Source: an uncultured Flavobacteriaceae bacterium (GTDB lineage: Bacteria > Bacteroidota > Bacteroidia > Flavobacteriales > Flavobacteriaceae). From it: DNA of 64,000 nt. Every line of letters starts with the position of its first letter. Position 1 is the stretch's first letter. The position numbers and the translations under genes were made by a program. Below, in pieces: positions 9,091 to 17,587 of the stretch. The stretch spans positions 27,920 to 91,919 of the forward strand of contig CAKZOO010000117.1 in the NCBI GenBank assembly GCA_937136455.1, read 5' to 3'. The notes beneath the pieces were generated by a model. The model made no database searches and was not told the origin of the DNA. It worked only from the letters and a program-made list of their open reading frames with translations.

Positions 9091-11399
9091 ATCAAGATTA
9101 TATAAAAGCGAACCCTTGGAGTATAATTGAAGAAGGGTACAGTGCAGATCAGGTGAAATCATCAGAAAGTTTATTTAGTATTGGTAACGGGGCAATGGGT
9201 CAACGTGCTAATTTTGAGGAATTTTATTCTGGACCAAGTTTTCAAGGAAGTTATATTGGTGGTGTATACTATCCGGATAAGACGAGAGTAGGCTGGTGGA
9301 AAAACGGATATCCAGAATACTTTGCAAAGGTTCTCAATGCTCCAAGTTGGATAGGAATTCACGTTGAAATCAACGGTTCTGTATTAGATTTAAATACCTG
9401 TAAAGCGGTTCGTGAGTACCGAAGAGAGCTCAATATGAAGGAAGGATGGCATAAACGCAGTTTTGTAGCGACACTTCCAAACGACCTTGTTGTTGCTGTA
9501 GAGGCAACGAGGTTTTTGAGTATGAATTACGATGAAATAGGGGCCATCAAGTATGCGTTGACTCCTTTGAATCAAGATACGAGCATCTCGGTCAATTGCT
9601 TTTTAGATTCAGGGATTAAGAATAACGACTCTAACTGGGATGATGATTTTTGGAGGACTACTGATGTAGAATCCGATGGCAATACCGCTTTCATTGCTGC
9701 CCATACCCTTAAAACTGAGTTTAAAACCTGTACATATATGGGTGCTGAACTCTTTGTCGATGGAAAAAAACACAGTCAAGCCCATACAGTAGAGGAAAAC
9801 GAAACCTATGTTGCACATCACTATGAGTTAGATCTTCTTGAGAATCAACAGTTAGTAGTTTATAAATACGGCGGGTATGTAGTCGGTCGCAATCATCCAG
9901 ATAAAACAGTGATTGAAGCTGCTAAAAAAGCTGTTAATACTGCTTTTTCCATCGGATTTGACAATTTACTAGAAGATCAAATTAAAGCATGGGAACTTAT
10001 TTGGTCTTCATCAGATATTGTTATCGAAGGTGATGTGAAAGCACAGCAGGGAATTCGATTTAATGTATTTCACCTCAATCAAACTTATTCTGGTAAGGAT
10101 GCTACATTAAATATTGGACCTAAAGGTTTTACAGGAGAAAAATACGGAGGAAGTACCTATTGGGATACGGAAGCCTATTGTATTCCGTTTTATATGGCGA
10201 CTAAAAATGAAGAAGTCGCTAGAAACTTACTTCAATACCGATACAACCAATTAGATAGAGCTATTGAAAATGCTGGAAAATTAGGCTTCACAAATGGAGC
10301 TGCACTTTACCCAATGGTAACTATGAACGGTGAAGAGTGTCACAATGAGTGGGAGATAACCTTTGAAGAAATTCACCGTAATGGAGCGATTGCTTTTGCA
10401 ATTTTTAATTACTACAGATATACTGGAGATTACTCATACATTCCAGAAGCTGGATTGGAAGTATTGATTGGTATTGCGCGTTTTTGGCATCAAAGAGCGA
10501 CCTTCTCTGCTCAGAAAGACAAGTATGTCATTTTGGGAGTAACGGGTCCAAATGAGTATGAGAACAATGTCAATAACAATTTCTATACTAATTACATCGC
10601 AAAATGGTGTATCGATTATACCTTGGAACAGATTCAAAAGGTCAAAGATGGTTATCCAGATGACTATAGTAGAATCATGGGTGTAACTAAGCTCAAAAGT
10701 GCTGAAATGGAACTTTGGAAAGCTGTTGCAGATCAAATGTACTTCCCCTATGATGCAGAACGCGATATTTTCTTGCAACAGGATGGATTCTTAGATAAAG
10801 AACTCATAACCGTTTCAGAATTGTCAAAGGAACAACGTCCTATCAATCAAAAGTGGAGTTGGGATCGAATTTTAAGGTCTCCTTACATCAAACAAGCAGA
10901 TGTGCTTCAAGGATTTTACTTTTTTGAAGACCACTTTGATATAAAAAGCTTAGAACGTCATTTTGATTTCTACGAGCCATTCACAGTTCACGAATCTTCG
11001 CTCTCACCTTGTGTTCACTCTATTCAAGCTGCAAAATTAGATCGAATGGATCAAGCCTATGCATTCTATTTGAGAACTTCTAGGTTAGATTTGGATGACT
11101 ATAACAAAGAAGTAGAAGAAGGACTTCACATTACTTCAATGGCAGGAACCTGGATGAGTATTGTGGAAGGTTTTGCAGGAATGAGAATTGTAGATGATAA
11201 ATTGTCTTTTAATCCTAAAATTCCAAAACAATGGGATTCGTATTCATTCAAGATCAATTTTAGAAATAGAATTCTCAAAATCAGTATCGATCAGGCTCAA
11301 ATCTCAATTACCTTATCAGGTGACAGTCAAATGTCGATGAGAATAAATTCAGAGCGTATCGTTCTGAACCCATCAGAGGAAACCAAAATTGCACTTTAA
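9087..11399 (+). CDS. Glycoside hydrolase family 65 maltose phosphorylase (or related disaccharide phosphorylase)
   Basis: This 770-residue cytoplasmic protein is predicted to split maltose with inorganic phosphate into glucose and beta-glucose 1-phosphate. The GH65 signatures include the N-terminal beta-sandwich domain (SIGNGAMGQRANFEE), the (alpha/alpha)6 barrel with YGGSTYWDTEAYC, and the catalytic acid Glu in the segment VTGPNEYENNVNNN (about residue 490). NQKWSWDR and VHESSLSPCVHSI are also conserved. There is no signal peptide. The partner pgmB immediately upstream supports a beta-phosphate-releasing phosphorylase. Trehalose or kojibiose phosphorylase cannot be excluded by eye, but the SusCD and GH13 neighbours favour maltose. 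Confidence 0.93.
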   Translation: MNQDYIKANPWSIIEEGYSADQVKSSESLFSIGNGAMGQRANFEEFYSGPSFQGSYIGGVYYPDKTRVGWWKNGYPEYFAKVLNAPSWIGIHVEINGSVLDLNTCKAVREYRRELNMKEGWHKRSFVATLPNDLVVAVEATRFLSMNYDEIGAIKYALTPLNQDTSISVNCFLDSGIKNNDSNWDDDFWRTTDVESDGNTAFIAAHTLKTEFKTCTYMGAELFVDGKKHSQAHTVEENETYVAHHYELDLLENQQLVVYKYGGYVVGRNHPDKTVIEAAKKAVNTAFSIGFDNLLEDQIKAWELIWSSSDIVIEGDVKAQQGIRFNVFHLNQTYSGKDATLNIGPKGFTGEKYGGSTYWDTEAYCIPFYMATKNEEVARNLLQYRYNQLDRAIENAGKLGFTNGAALYPMVTMNGEECHNEWEITFEEIHRNGAIAFAIFNYYRYTGDYSYIPEAGLEVLIGIARFWHQRATFSAQKDKYVILGVTGPNEYENNVNNNFYTNYIAKWCIDYTLEQIQKVKDGYPDDYSRIMGVTKLKSAEMELWKAVADQMYFPYDAERDIFLQQDGFLDKELITVSELSKEQRPINQKWSWDRILRSPYIKQADVLQGFYFFEDHFDIKSLERHFDFYEPFTVHESSLSPCVHSIQAAKLDRMDQAYAFYLRTSRLDLDDYNKEVEEGLHITSMAGTWMSIVEGFAGMRIVDDKLSFNPKIPKQWDSYSFKINFRNRILKISIDQAQISITLSGDSQMSMRINSERIVLNPSEETKIAL

Positions 11400-11400
11400 A

Positions 11401-12738
11401 ATGAAAAGGTTTATTCTTGGGCTACTTTTAATCAACTTAATTTCTTGTACAGAAATGAATCCAACTCAAACTAAAATTGCTCCAATTTCTAAGGAGCGTA
11501 TCGCAAATGCGGTGATCTACGAAGCTAATATAAGACAGTATTCTCCTCAGGGGAGTTTTGAAGCCTTTACCAACGATCTTCCTAAACTAAAAGAGTTAGG
11601 AGTAGATCTAATTTGGTTGATGCCGATTTACCCAATCTCTACCACAAAGAGCAAAGGAACTCTAGGTTCTTATTACGCTGTATCAGACTATCAAAAAGTA
11701 AATTCTGAATTTGGAACTCTCGAAGATGTTAAGAAATTGATCGACACAGCTCATGAATTGGATATGTATGTTGTTTTAGATTGGGTTCCTAACCACACTG
11801 GTTGGGATCACGTTTGGTTAACGCAGCACCCAGATTGGTATACTAAAGATGAAAACGGTAATCCTACGCACCCTGTTGGAACCGATTGGACCGATACAGC
11901 TGATTTAAACTATGACAATCACGATATGAGAGCACAGATGCTCGAAGATATGAAGTATTGGATCAAAGAAACGGATATCGATGGCTTTAGATGCGATATG
12001 GCTGGAATGGTTCCTACAGACTTTTGGGAACATACTATTGCTCAGCTTAGAGCTATGAAACCAATTTTCATGCTTGCTGAGGCCTGGGAGCCACATTTAA
12101 TTCAAGCTGGATTTGATATGGTATATGGATGGGAAACCCATCACCTTTCAAATGATATTGCAAATGGACACAAGCCTATCGATGATTTTAGAGCTCGAAT
12201 GGAGAATGTAAAACAGCAGTATTCGCATGAGGCCATCTTGATGAATTTCACCTCCAATCACGATGAAAATTCATGGAATGGTTCGGTTCATGAACGTTTA
12301 GGGGGTGCTGTTGAAACTGCTGCTGTATTGATGTATACTATTGCTGGTATGCCTCTTATTTACAGTGGTCAGGAATACGACTTAGACAGAAGACTGCTCT
12401 TTTTTGAAAAGGACAGTATCGATCGCACTAAAGGTCATATGTACGATGTCTATAAAAAATTAGGCCAGCTTAAAAAAGCGACCTCGGCCTTAGATACTGG
12501 TGTGGAGCCTGCTTCTTATCAAAATATAAACAATAGTGTTAACGATAAGGTATTGTCTTTTTTAAGGCAAAAGGGTGGTGATCAATTGATCTACATGGCA
12601 AACTTTAGTGCTGAGCCGGTAACAGTGCAATTACATCAATCGGGAACTTTTAAAGATTTTTATTCTGAGGAATCTGTAAGTTTAGAAAATTCCTTTGATT
12701 TAGCTCCATACGCGTATCGAATTCTCTTAAACAACTAA
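11401..12738 (+). CDS. GH13 alpha-amylase-family lipoprotein
   Basis: This is a starch or malto-oligosaccharide hydrolase, probably in the periplasm or at the outer membrane. I choose the ATG at 11401 (MKRFILGLLLINLISC), which gives a clean lipoprotein signal with lipobox LISC. An upstream ATG at 11389 would overlap the GH65 gene. The four GH13 regions are intact: LDWVPNH, GFRCDMAG (nucleophile Asp), MLAEAWEP (acid Glu) and FTSNHDEN. At about 445 residues it is compact, with a short C-terminal beta domain. It is the third gene of the pgmB operon and would supply short glucans for uptake or for the phosphorylase. Confidence 0.93.
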   Translation: MKRFILGLLLINLISCTEMNPTQTKIAPISKERIANAVIYEANIRQYSPQGSFEAFTNDLPKLKELGVDLIWLMPIYPISTTKSKGTLGSYYAVSDYQKVNSEFGTLEDVKKLIDTAHELDMYVVLDWVPNHTGWDHVWLTQHPDWYTKDENGNPTHPVGTDWTDTADLNYDNHDMRAQMLEDMKYWIKETDIDGFRCDMAGMVPTDFWEHTIAQLRAMKPIFMLAEAWEPHLIQAGFDMVYGWETHHLSNDIANGHKPIDDFRARMENVKQQYSHEAILMNFTSNHDENSWNGSVHERLGGAVETAAVLMYTIAGMPLIYSGQEYDLDRRLLFFEKDSIDRTKGHMYDVYKKLGQLKKATSALDTGVEPASYQNINNSVNDKVLSFLRQKGGDQLIYMANFSAEPVTVQLHQSGTFKDFYSEESVSLENSFDLAPYAYRILLNN

Positions 12739-12740
12739 TC

Positions 12741-13499
12741 GTGAAAAAGGCGTATCTTTTAGCTGTAGTTTTATTTGTATACAGTATGAGTTACGCCCAA
12801 TCAACATTTACAATTGTCGCTCATAGAGGAGCTATGGGGTACGAGTTGGAAAATTCCATCAAATCCTTTCAAAAAGCATTGGATTTGGGTGTTTCAATGA
12901 TTGAACTCGATGTCTTTGTGTTGCCTACAGGGGAGTTAGTAGTGTTTCACGATGACCAACTCGATCGACTAACCAATGCCAAGGGTGCTATAGAATCCTA
13001 TAGCTATAAAGAGCTCAAGGAACAAGTTCGCCTCAATGATGGGCAATCCATACCGCTTCTAAGTGAAGTGCTCGAACTCTGTGCTTCGAAAACAAAAATC
13101 AATATTGAACTTAAGGGATCAGGTACAGCGATACCAGTGAGTCATCTTTTAAACACCTACTTTGAGAGCGGGTTGTTAAAGCCCTCTGAAATAGTAATCT
13201 CTAGTTTTAAATGGGAAGAACTCGAGCATATGAGAAGCCTTAACAGTAATATACCTATCGGTATACTTACAGAAGACAATCCTTTAAATGCGATAGAGAT
13301 AGCTCGAAATTTAAATGCTATTTCTATTAACCCTTATTACAAATCACTTACACAAGAAATCACACATAAAATTCACGATGCTGATTTTCAAGTGTATACA
13401 TGGACTGTTAATGAAATCGAAGACTTACAACGTCTTAAAAATTGGGGAGTAGATGGAGTGTTTTGTAACTATCCGGACAGGGCTAAGGAGTTAAACTAA
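12741..13499 (+). CDS. Exported glycerophosphodiester phosphodiesterase
   Basis: A 252-residue GDPD-family protein with a signal peptide ending SMSYAQ and a GTG start, two bases past the GH13 stop. The catalytic pattern of the family is visible: AHRGAMGYELENS (HRG and the metal-binding Glu), IELDV and VVFHDDQLDR, then NIELKG. It should release sn-glycerol 3-phosphate from glycerophosphodiesters outside the cytoplasm. Its place after the maltose genes looks like read-through rather than shared pathway logic. The stop overlaps the next start (TAATG). Confidence 0.9.
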   Translation: MKKAYLLAVVLFVYSMSYAQSTFTIVAHRGAMGYELENSIKSFQKALDLGVSMIELDVFVLPTGELVVFHDDQLDRLTNAKGAIESYSYKELKEQVRLNDGQSIPLLSEVLELCASKTKINIELKGSGTAIPVSHLLNTYFESGLLKPSEIVISSFKWEELEHMRSLNSNIPIGILTEDNPLNAIEIARNLNAISINPYYKSLTQEITHKIHDADFQVYTWTVNEIEDLQRLKNWGVDGVFCNYPDRAKELN

Positions 13500-14728
13500 T
13501 GGATGAGCTAAACCATAGAGATTTTATTATTGTGGGTGGTGGAGCAGCTGGATTTTACGCTGGAATTCATTTCTCAAAGTTCAATCCCAATAAATCAGTC
13601 CTAATTTTAGAACAAAGCCCCTCTTTTTTATCAAAAGTTAAGGTCTCTGGAGGAGGAAGGTGCAACGTGACCAATTATACTTTAGATCCCAAAGATTTAG
13701 TTAAGAATTATCCCAGAGGCCACAAAGAACTTCTCGGACCTTTTTATGCCTATGGTCCCTTAGATGTCATTTCGTTCTTCGAAGAACATGGAATCCCCTT
13801 AAAAGAAGAGGATAAAGGGCGTATGTTTCCAGTTTCAAACTCTTCAGCTTCGATTGTCAATCTCCTAATGGAATTAGCTCAAAAACAAGGAGTACAACTC
13901 AGTCCCTCCACTTCGGTGAAATCAATCTCAAAACAAGGGGATTATTGGAAAATTGGCACGAATAAAAAGGAGTATTTTGCAAAAAATATCTTGATCGCTT
14001 CAGGATCTAGCAAGGCTATTTGGAAGCAGTTAAGTGCATTGGAGATTCCTATTGTAGAGCCTGTTCCTTCACTCTTCACCTTTAAAGTAGATCCTCATCC
14101 AATGGGAGCTCTTTCGGGCTTAAGCTCTGAGGTGGAAATCAGTATTCAAACATCTGATAAAAAATACATAAGCTCTAGAGGCCCTTTGTTAATCACACAT
14201 CAAGGTTTTAGCGGTCCGGCAGTATTAGAGTGTTCCGCATGGGGTGCGCGTTCTCTCGCCGATTTAAATTATCAGTTTGAACTTTGTATCAATTGGTTAG
14301 TTGATTTGAGTCATCAAGATGTTTTGGAACGACTGATGGAATTAAAATCCAATTCAGGAACCAAAACTATGCTCAATATTAATGAATTCAATTTTCCCAA
14401 ACGATTGTGGGAATACCTAGTCCTATCGGCAGGGATTCAAAAGGGAGAACAATGGGCTCAACTAAATAAGATTCAGCTTGTTAATTTAGCCAACCAGTTG
14501 AACGATACCCGTATTCAGGTCGTCGGAAAGTCCACCTTTAAGGAGGAGTTTGTATCTGCAGGTGGGGTAGACCTTCGATCAGTTAACTTTAAGACTATGG
14601 AATCCAAGATTCACTCCGGACTGTATTTTGCAGGAGAAGTCTTAAATATCGACGCCATTACTGGAGGCTATAATTTTCAGAATGCTTGGACAACTGCCTA
14701 TATAGCTAGTTCTGCACTAAACAATTGA
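13499..14728 (+). CDS. NAD(P)/FAD-dependent oxidoreductase of the HI0933/YhiN (BaiN-like) family
   Basis: A 409-residue flavoprotein. The N-terminal Rossmann motif is FIIVGGGAAGFYAGIH. A family-specific block SGGGRCNVTN follows, and the C-terminal FAD contact is GLYFAGEVLNIDAITGGYNFQ. These three signatures define the HI0933-like family, whose reaction remains poorly defined; annotations vary between aminoacetone oxidase and BaiN-like reductase. Translation is coupled to the GDPD gene by a TAATG overlap. The 3' end faces the CDGSH gene with a gap of only 6 bases. Confidence 0.9.
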   Translation: MDELNHRDFIIVGGGAAGFYAGIHFSKFNPNKSVLILEQSPSFLSKVKVSGGGRCNVTNYTLDPKDLVKNYPRGHKELLGPFYAYGPLDVISFFEEHGIPLKEEDKGRMFPVSNSSASIVNLLMELAQKQGVQLSPSTSVKSISKQGDYWKIGTNKKEYFAKNILIASGSSKAIWKQLSALEIPIVEPVPSLFTFKVDPHPMGALSGLSSEVEISIQTSDKKYISSRGPLLITHQGFSGPAVLECSAWGARSLADLNYQFELCINWLVDLSHQDVLERLMELKSNSGTKTMLNINEFNFPKRLWEYLVLSAGIQKGEQWAQLNKIQLVNLANQLNDTRIQVVGKSTFKEEFVSAGGVDLRSVNFKTMESKIHSGLYFAGEVLNIDAITGGYNFQNAWTTAYIASSALNN

Positions 14729-14734
14729 AAATGA

Positions 14735-14908
14735 CTATTTGTTGTGAGAACCATCACAGAACAAAGGATCTTGCGTCTTTCCACAGCTGCAAAAATTACA
14801 ACGTGTTTTAGTCGCTAGTACAGTTCCATCTTCGTCTTGAATTTCAACAGGTCCTAGAACACTAATTTGTCCGTTCTTTTTTTTGATAATGATTACTTTA
14901 TCACTCAT
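14735..14908 (-). CDS. CDGSH-type iron-sulfur protein, 57 residues
   Basis: This short gene reads MSDKVIIIKKKNGQIS ... and ends with CSCGKTQDPLFCDGSH. That is the three-Cys-one-His cluster ligand set of CDGSH (mitoNEET-type) proteins, which bind a redox-active 2Fe-2S cluster. The Pro sits one place earlier than in the usual C-x-C-x2-(S/T)-x3-P-x-C-D-G-(S/A/T)-H pattern. The family function is redox or cluster transfer, with no precise partner known. The ATG shares its A with the stop codon of the RluB-like gene (TAATG), so the two are translationally coupled. Confidence 0.88.
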   Translation of the reverse strand: MSDKVIIIKKKNGQISVLGPVEIQDEDGTVLATKTRCNFCSCGKTQDPLFCDGSHNK

Positions 14909-15681
14909 TATTTAATCATTTTTAAATTGATTATTTCTTGTTTTGTAAGGGGTCTCCAATGACCTCTTGGTAAATCTTTTTTGGTAAGTCCTGCATAGAC
15001 AACGCGATCGAGATGTACAATCTCGTATTCTAATTTTTCGAAGATTCTTCGAACTAAATTCTTCCTAGTGGTTCTAATTTCTATCCCGATTTCGTTTCTA
15101 GGAGCTTTTTCTATATAACTGATATCGTGAACTTTAACTAGTTTTCCATCCAGTGCCATTCCCTCTTTAAGAGTATCCATATCTTCCTGAGAGAATGTGC
15201 GATCTAAGCTAAGGTGATAAATTTTTGAAAATCCATTTTTAGGAGCGGATAATTTTTTAATCAGCTCACCATCATTGGTGAAAATCATCAAACCCGATGA
15301 GGTCTTATTGAGTCTCTCTACAGGGCTTAAGGGAGCATTGGAGGCATTGGCTATTAGTTGCAGGGCTGATCTTCTTCCAGAGGCATCTCTATTAACGGTA
15401 TCAAAGTCTTTAGGCTTGTTAAGCAGAATATACTCCATCTTTACAGGATTGAGTAATTTTCCATCAAAGCGAACTTCTTCGCCAGGTTTCACCTTATATC
15501 CCATTGATGTCACCGCTTTACCATTGACTGTCACAGAACCTGCCTCGATATAAATATCAGCTTCTCTTCTCGAGCAAACTCCTGAGTTTGACAAGTATTT
15601 GTTGAGTCGAATGCCTTCTGAGGCATTCTTTGGCGTATTGTTAGTTGCTGCTTTCTTCGATTGAGGCTTACGACTTTTCAT
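14908..15681 (-). CDS. RsuA/RluB-family pseudouridine synthase homologue with Asn at the catalytic Asp position
   Basis: A 257-residue protein with a basic N-terminal tail, an S4 RNA-binding domain (RLNKYLSNSGVCSRREAD, about residues 25-70) and a pseudouridine synthase domain ending with ENLVRRI-like KNLVRRIFEKLEYEI. Family members carry the catalytic Asp in the motif G-R-L-D. Here it reads PVERLNKTSSGLMIFTND, with Asn at residue 125 (codon AAT at 15307-15309) and Glu in place of Gly. The protein may bind rRNA without catalysis, or may use a different residue. It is followed by the coupled CDGSH gene and is the first gene of its transcript. Confidence 0.87.
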   Translation of the reverse strand: MKSRKPQSKKAATNNTPKNASEGIRLNKYLSNSGVCSRREADIYIEAGSVTVNGKAVTSMGYKVKPGEEVRFDGKLLNPVKMEYILLNKPKDFDTVNRDASGRRSALQLIANASNAPLSPVERLNKTSSGLMIFTNDGELIKKLSAPKNGFSKIYHLSLDRTFSQEDMDTLKEGMALDGKLVKVHDISYIEKAPRNEIGIEIRTTRKNLVRRIFEKLEYEIVHLDRVVYAGLTKKDLPRGHWRPLTKQEIINLKMIK

Positions 15682-15697
15682 GGGACTTAATTTGTGG

Positions 15698-15705
15698 CAA
15701 AGGTA
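15698..15705 (-). promoter_or_regulatory. Predicted -7 element (TACCTTTG) for the RluB-like/CDGSH operon
   Basis: TACCTTTG on the minus strand matches TAnnTTTG and lies 17 bases before the ATG at 15681. The upstream -33 element is not clear. Confidence 0.45.
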
Positions 15706-15725
15706 ATCAGAAGTATTCGAATAAA

Positions 15726-16637
15726 CTATCTAAAAGAAAAGAGGCTGTCAACTATTGAGGTGTCGATTAGAATAATACTAAAAACCCCTAAGGCTAACAC
15801 AATTTTTAGTAGGATATGAACTAATCTATAATCGTTCTTTGAACGGGAATTGTATACCCATACGATTGCAAAAATAAGTAGGATATTAGCTAGTAAAAAA
15901 TACCATTTCATCAATCCAATTTCACCACTTATAAAGAGTAAGTAGGAGGGGATAAAACTCAACAGCGTTAAAACACTAATCCATAATTTGGAACGCGATA
16001 AACCGTATCGTACAGGAATCGTTTGATAGTCTTGACTGAGATCTCCAGCTAAGTTTTCCATGTCCTTTGTTAGTTCTCTAATGAGCAACAGTAAGAACAG
16101 ATAGATAGCGTGTAAAAAGATGTAAAAGTCTAAGTTTTTATAGTAAACAAATACCGTGAAAAAAGGAGTTATAGCAAGAGCTGCTGCCATGAGATTTCCC
16201 ATATAGAGAATCTTTTTTAATTTGTGAGAATACAACCAGATTCCAAAACTATAACCGCTAAAAAACACCACTGCTCTAAACGATATAGAGGCAGCAATAA
16301 TGAGTGCTGTAAAATTAAAAATTACATAGGCGTTGATCTTGGCTCTTTGAGATATATTCTTATCTAACAGAGTTTTATAGGGCTTATTAATCAAATCCTT
16401 TTCCCAATCGTAAAAGTTGTTGATGATATAACCGGCAGCAATCACAAGAGAGGTGCAAACGATTAAAAGAAAAAGATTGAGATCTAAGAGAAGTTCTATT
16501 AGGGGTTTATCTGGAGCTAATATATAGATGCTGCAAAGGTATTGAGCAACTACAATCAACATGATATTGTAGCCTCTGAGTACTGAAAAAAAAGCGAGGC
16601 CTTTAATCAGATTTGTTTTAAGGCTGGTAGTTGACAT
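15726..16637 (-). CDS. UbiA-family prenyltransferase (geranylgeranylglycerol-phosphate geranylgeranyltransferase-like)
   Basis: A 303-residue polytopic membrane protein with about eight hydrophobic segments. It has the two Asp-rich metal and prenyl-diphosphate motifs of the UbiA superfamily: NNFYDWEKDLINKPYK (about residues 70-85) and RELTKDMENLAGD (about 187-199). Such proteins attach a polyprenyl chain to an acceptor. Flavobacterial members are often named for the archaeal ether-lipid enzyme by similarity, but the real acceptor here is unknown. It starts one base after the mevalonate-kinase-like gene, so isoprenoid precursor supply and prenyl transfer are in one operon. Confidence 0.85.
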   Translation of the reverse strand: MSTTSLKTNLIKGLAFFSVLRGYNIMLIVVAQYLCSIYILAPDKPLIELLLDLNLFLLIVCTSLVIAAGYIINNFYDWEKDLINKPYKTLLDKNISQRAKINAYVIFNFTALIIAASISFRAVVFFSGYSFGIWLYSHKLKKILYMGNLMAAALAITPFFTVFVYYKNLDFYIFLHAIYLFLLLLIRELTKDMENLAGDLSQDYQTIPVRYGLSRSKLWISVLTLLSFIPSYLLFISGEIGLMKWYFLLANILLIFAIVWVYNSRSKNDYRLVHILLKIVLALGVFSIILIDTSIVDSLFSFR

Positions 16638-16638
16638 T

Positions 16639-17577
16639 TTAGAAAGTGTAAACCACTTCGATCTGATGTCCCTCTAGGGATTTCTTGGCTTTTTCAAGAT
16701 CCTGTGTGAATCCTAAAATATAACCACCTCCTCCAGAACCACAGAGTTTGAGGTAGTAATCGTTGGTCTCGATTCCCTTTTTCCACACTTCGTGGAACTG
16801 CTGAGGAATCATCGGTTTAAAGTTCTTTAAAACAACACCAGAGAGTTGTTTGAGGTGCTTAAAAAGCGATTTAAAATCTCCATTGATAAAATCATCGACA
16901 CAGGCATCAGTGTGTTTGATGAATTTATTCATCAGCATAGATCTAAATCCTTCGGTCTTCATCTTTTCAAAGAAAATTTGAACCATAGGAGCTGTTTCAC
17001 CAACTGTTCCACTATCCAATAAGAATACGGCACCTTTTCCATCGATATTTTGAGATGGAATCGAAGTAGAGGCTATATGGTTTTCTGCTTGAATTAGAAT
17101 CGGTAAGCTCAAATAAGAGTTTAGAGGATCTAATCCAGAAGAAGTTCCGTGAAAAAAAGACTCCATAGTACCAAATAGCTGCTTTAATTCTAGAAGCTTC
17201 TCACGAGTTAAATTTTCTAATACTGTGATTTTATCCGTCGCGTAATTGTTGTAGATCGCAGCCACTAGTGCTCCCGAAGATCCTACTCCATATCCTTGTG
17301 GAATTGAAGAATCAAAATACATTCCCTTAGAAATGTCTTCTTTTAATCGTTCGATATCAAAGGAAAAACGATCGGATTGTTCCTCTTGAAGCTGCTCTAA
17401 ATAGACTGCGTATTGAGCGAGCTTTTTATTGGATTCTATCGCTTTTTCAGAAGGCTGTTCATCTATTTTTAAAGCACCTTTAGCTGCGTTGTACGGAATG
17501 GCCAAACCTTTTGAATTCTTGATAATTCCGTATTCTCCGAAAAGTAGAATTTTAGCGTAAAAAAGAGGTCCTTTCAT
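16639..17577 (-). CDS. GHMP kinase, probable mevalonate kinase
   Basis: I take the ATG at 17577 (MKGPLFYAKILLFGEYGII). An upstream in-frame start at 17655 would overlap mvaD by 68 bases and adds no family residues. The protein then has 312 residues. Its GHMP signatures are KILLFGEY near the N-terminus, the ATP-binding loop PQGYGVGSSGALVAA, and the C-terminal CGSGGGGYILGF. The phosphoryl acceptor is inferred to be mevalonate from the position between mvaD and a prenyltransferase. Phosphomevalonate kinase, which the pathway also needs, is not otherwise seen in the window, so that role is a possible alternative. Confidence 0.85.
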   Translation of the reverse strand: MKGPLFYAKILLFGEYGIIKNSKGLAIPYNAAKGALKIDEQPSEKAIESNKKLAQYAVYLEQLQEEQSDRFSFDIERLKEDISKGMYFDSSIPQGYGVGSSGALVAAIYNNYATDKITVLENLTREKLLELKQLFGTMESFFHGTSSGLDPLNSYLSLPILIQAENHIASTSIPSQNIDGKGAVFLLDSGTVGETAPMVQIFFEKMKTEGFRSMLMNKFIKHTDACVDDFINGDFKSLFKHLKQLSGVVLKNFKPMIPQQFHEVWKKGIETNDYYLKLCGSGGGGYILGFTQDLEKAKKSLEGHQIEVVYTF

Positions 17578-17587
17578 AGATGAAGTT

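Noticed and set aside
10434..10778. A 114-codon frame on the minus strand.
   Set aside because: It is antisense to the GH65 gene, which has full family motifs. No signals support the shadow frame.
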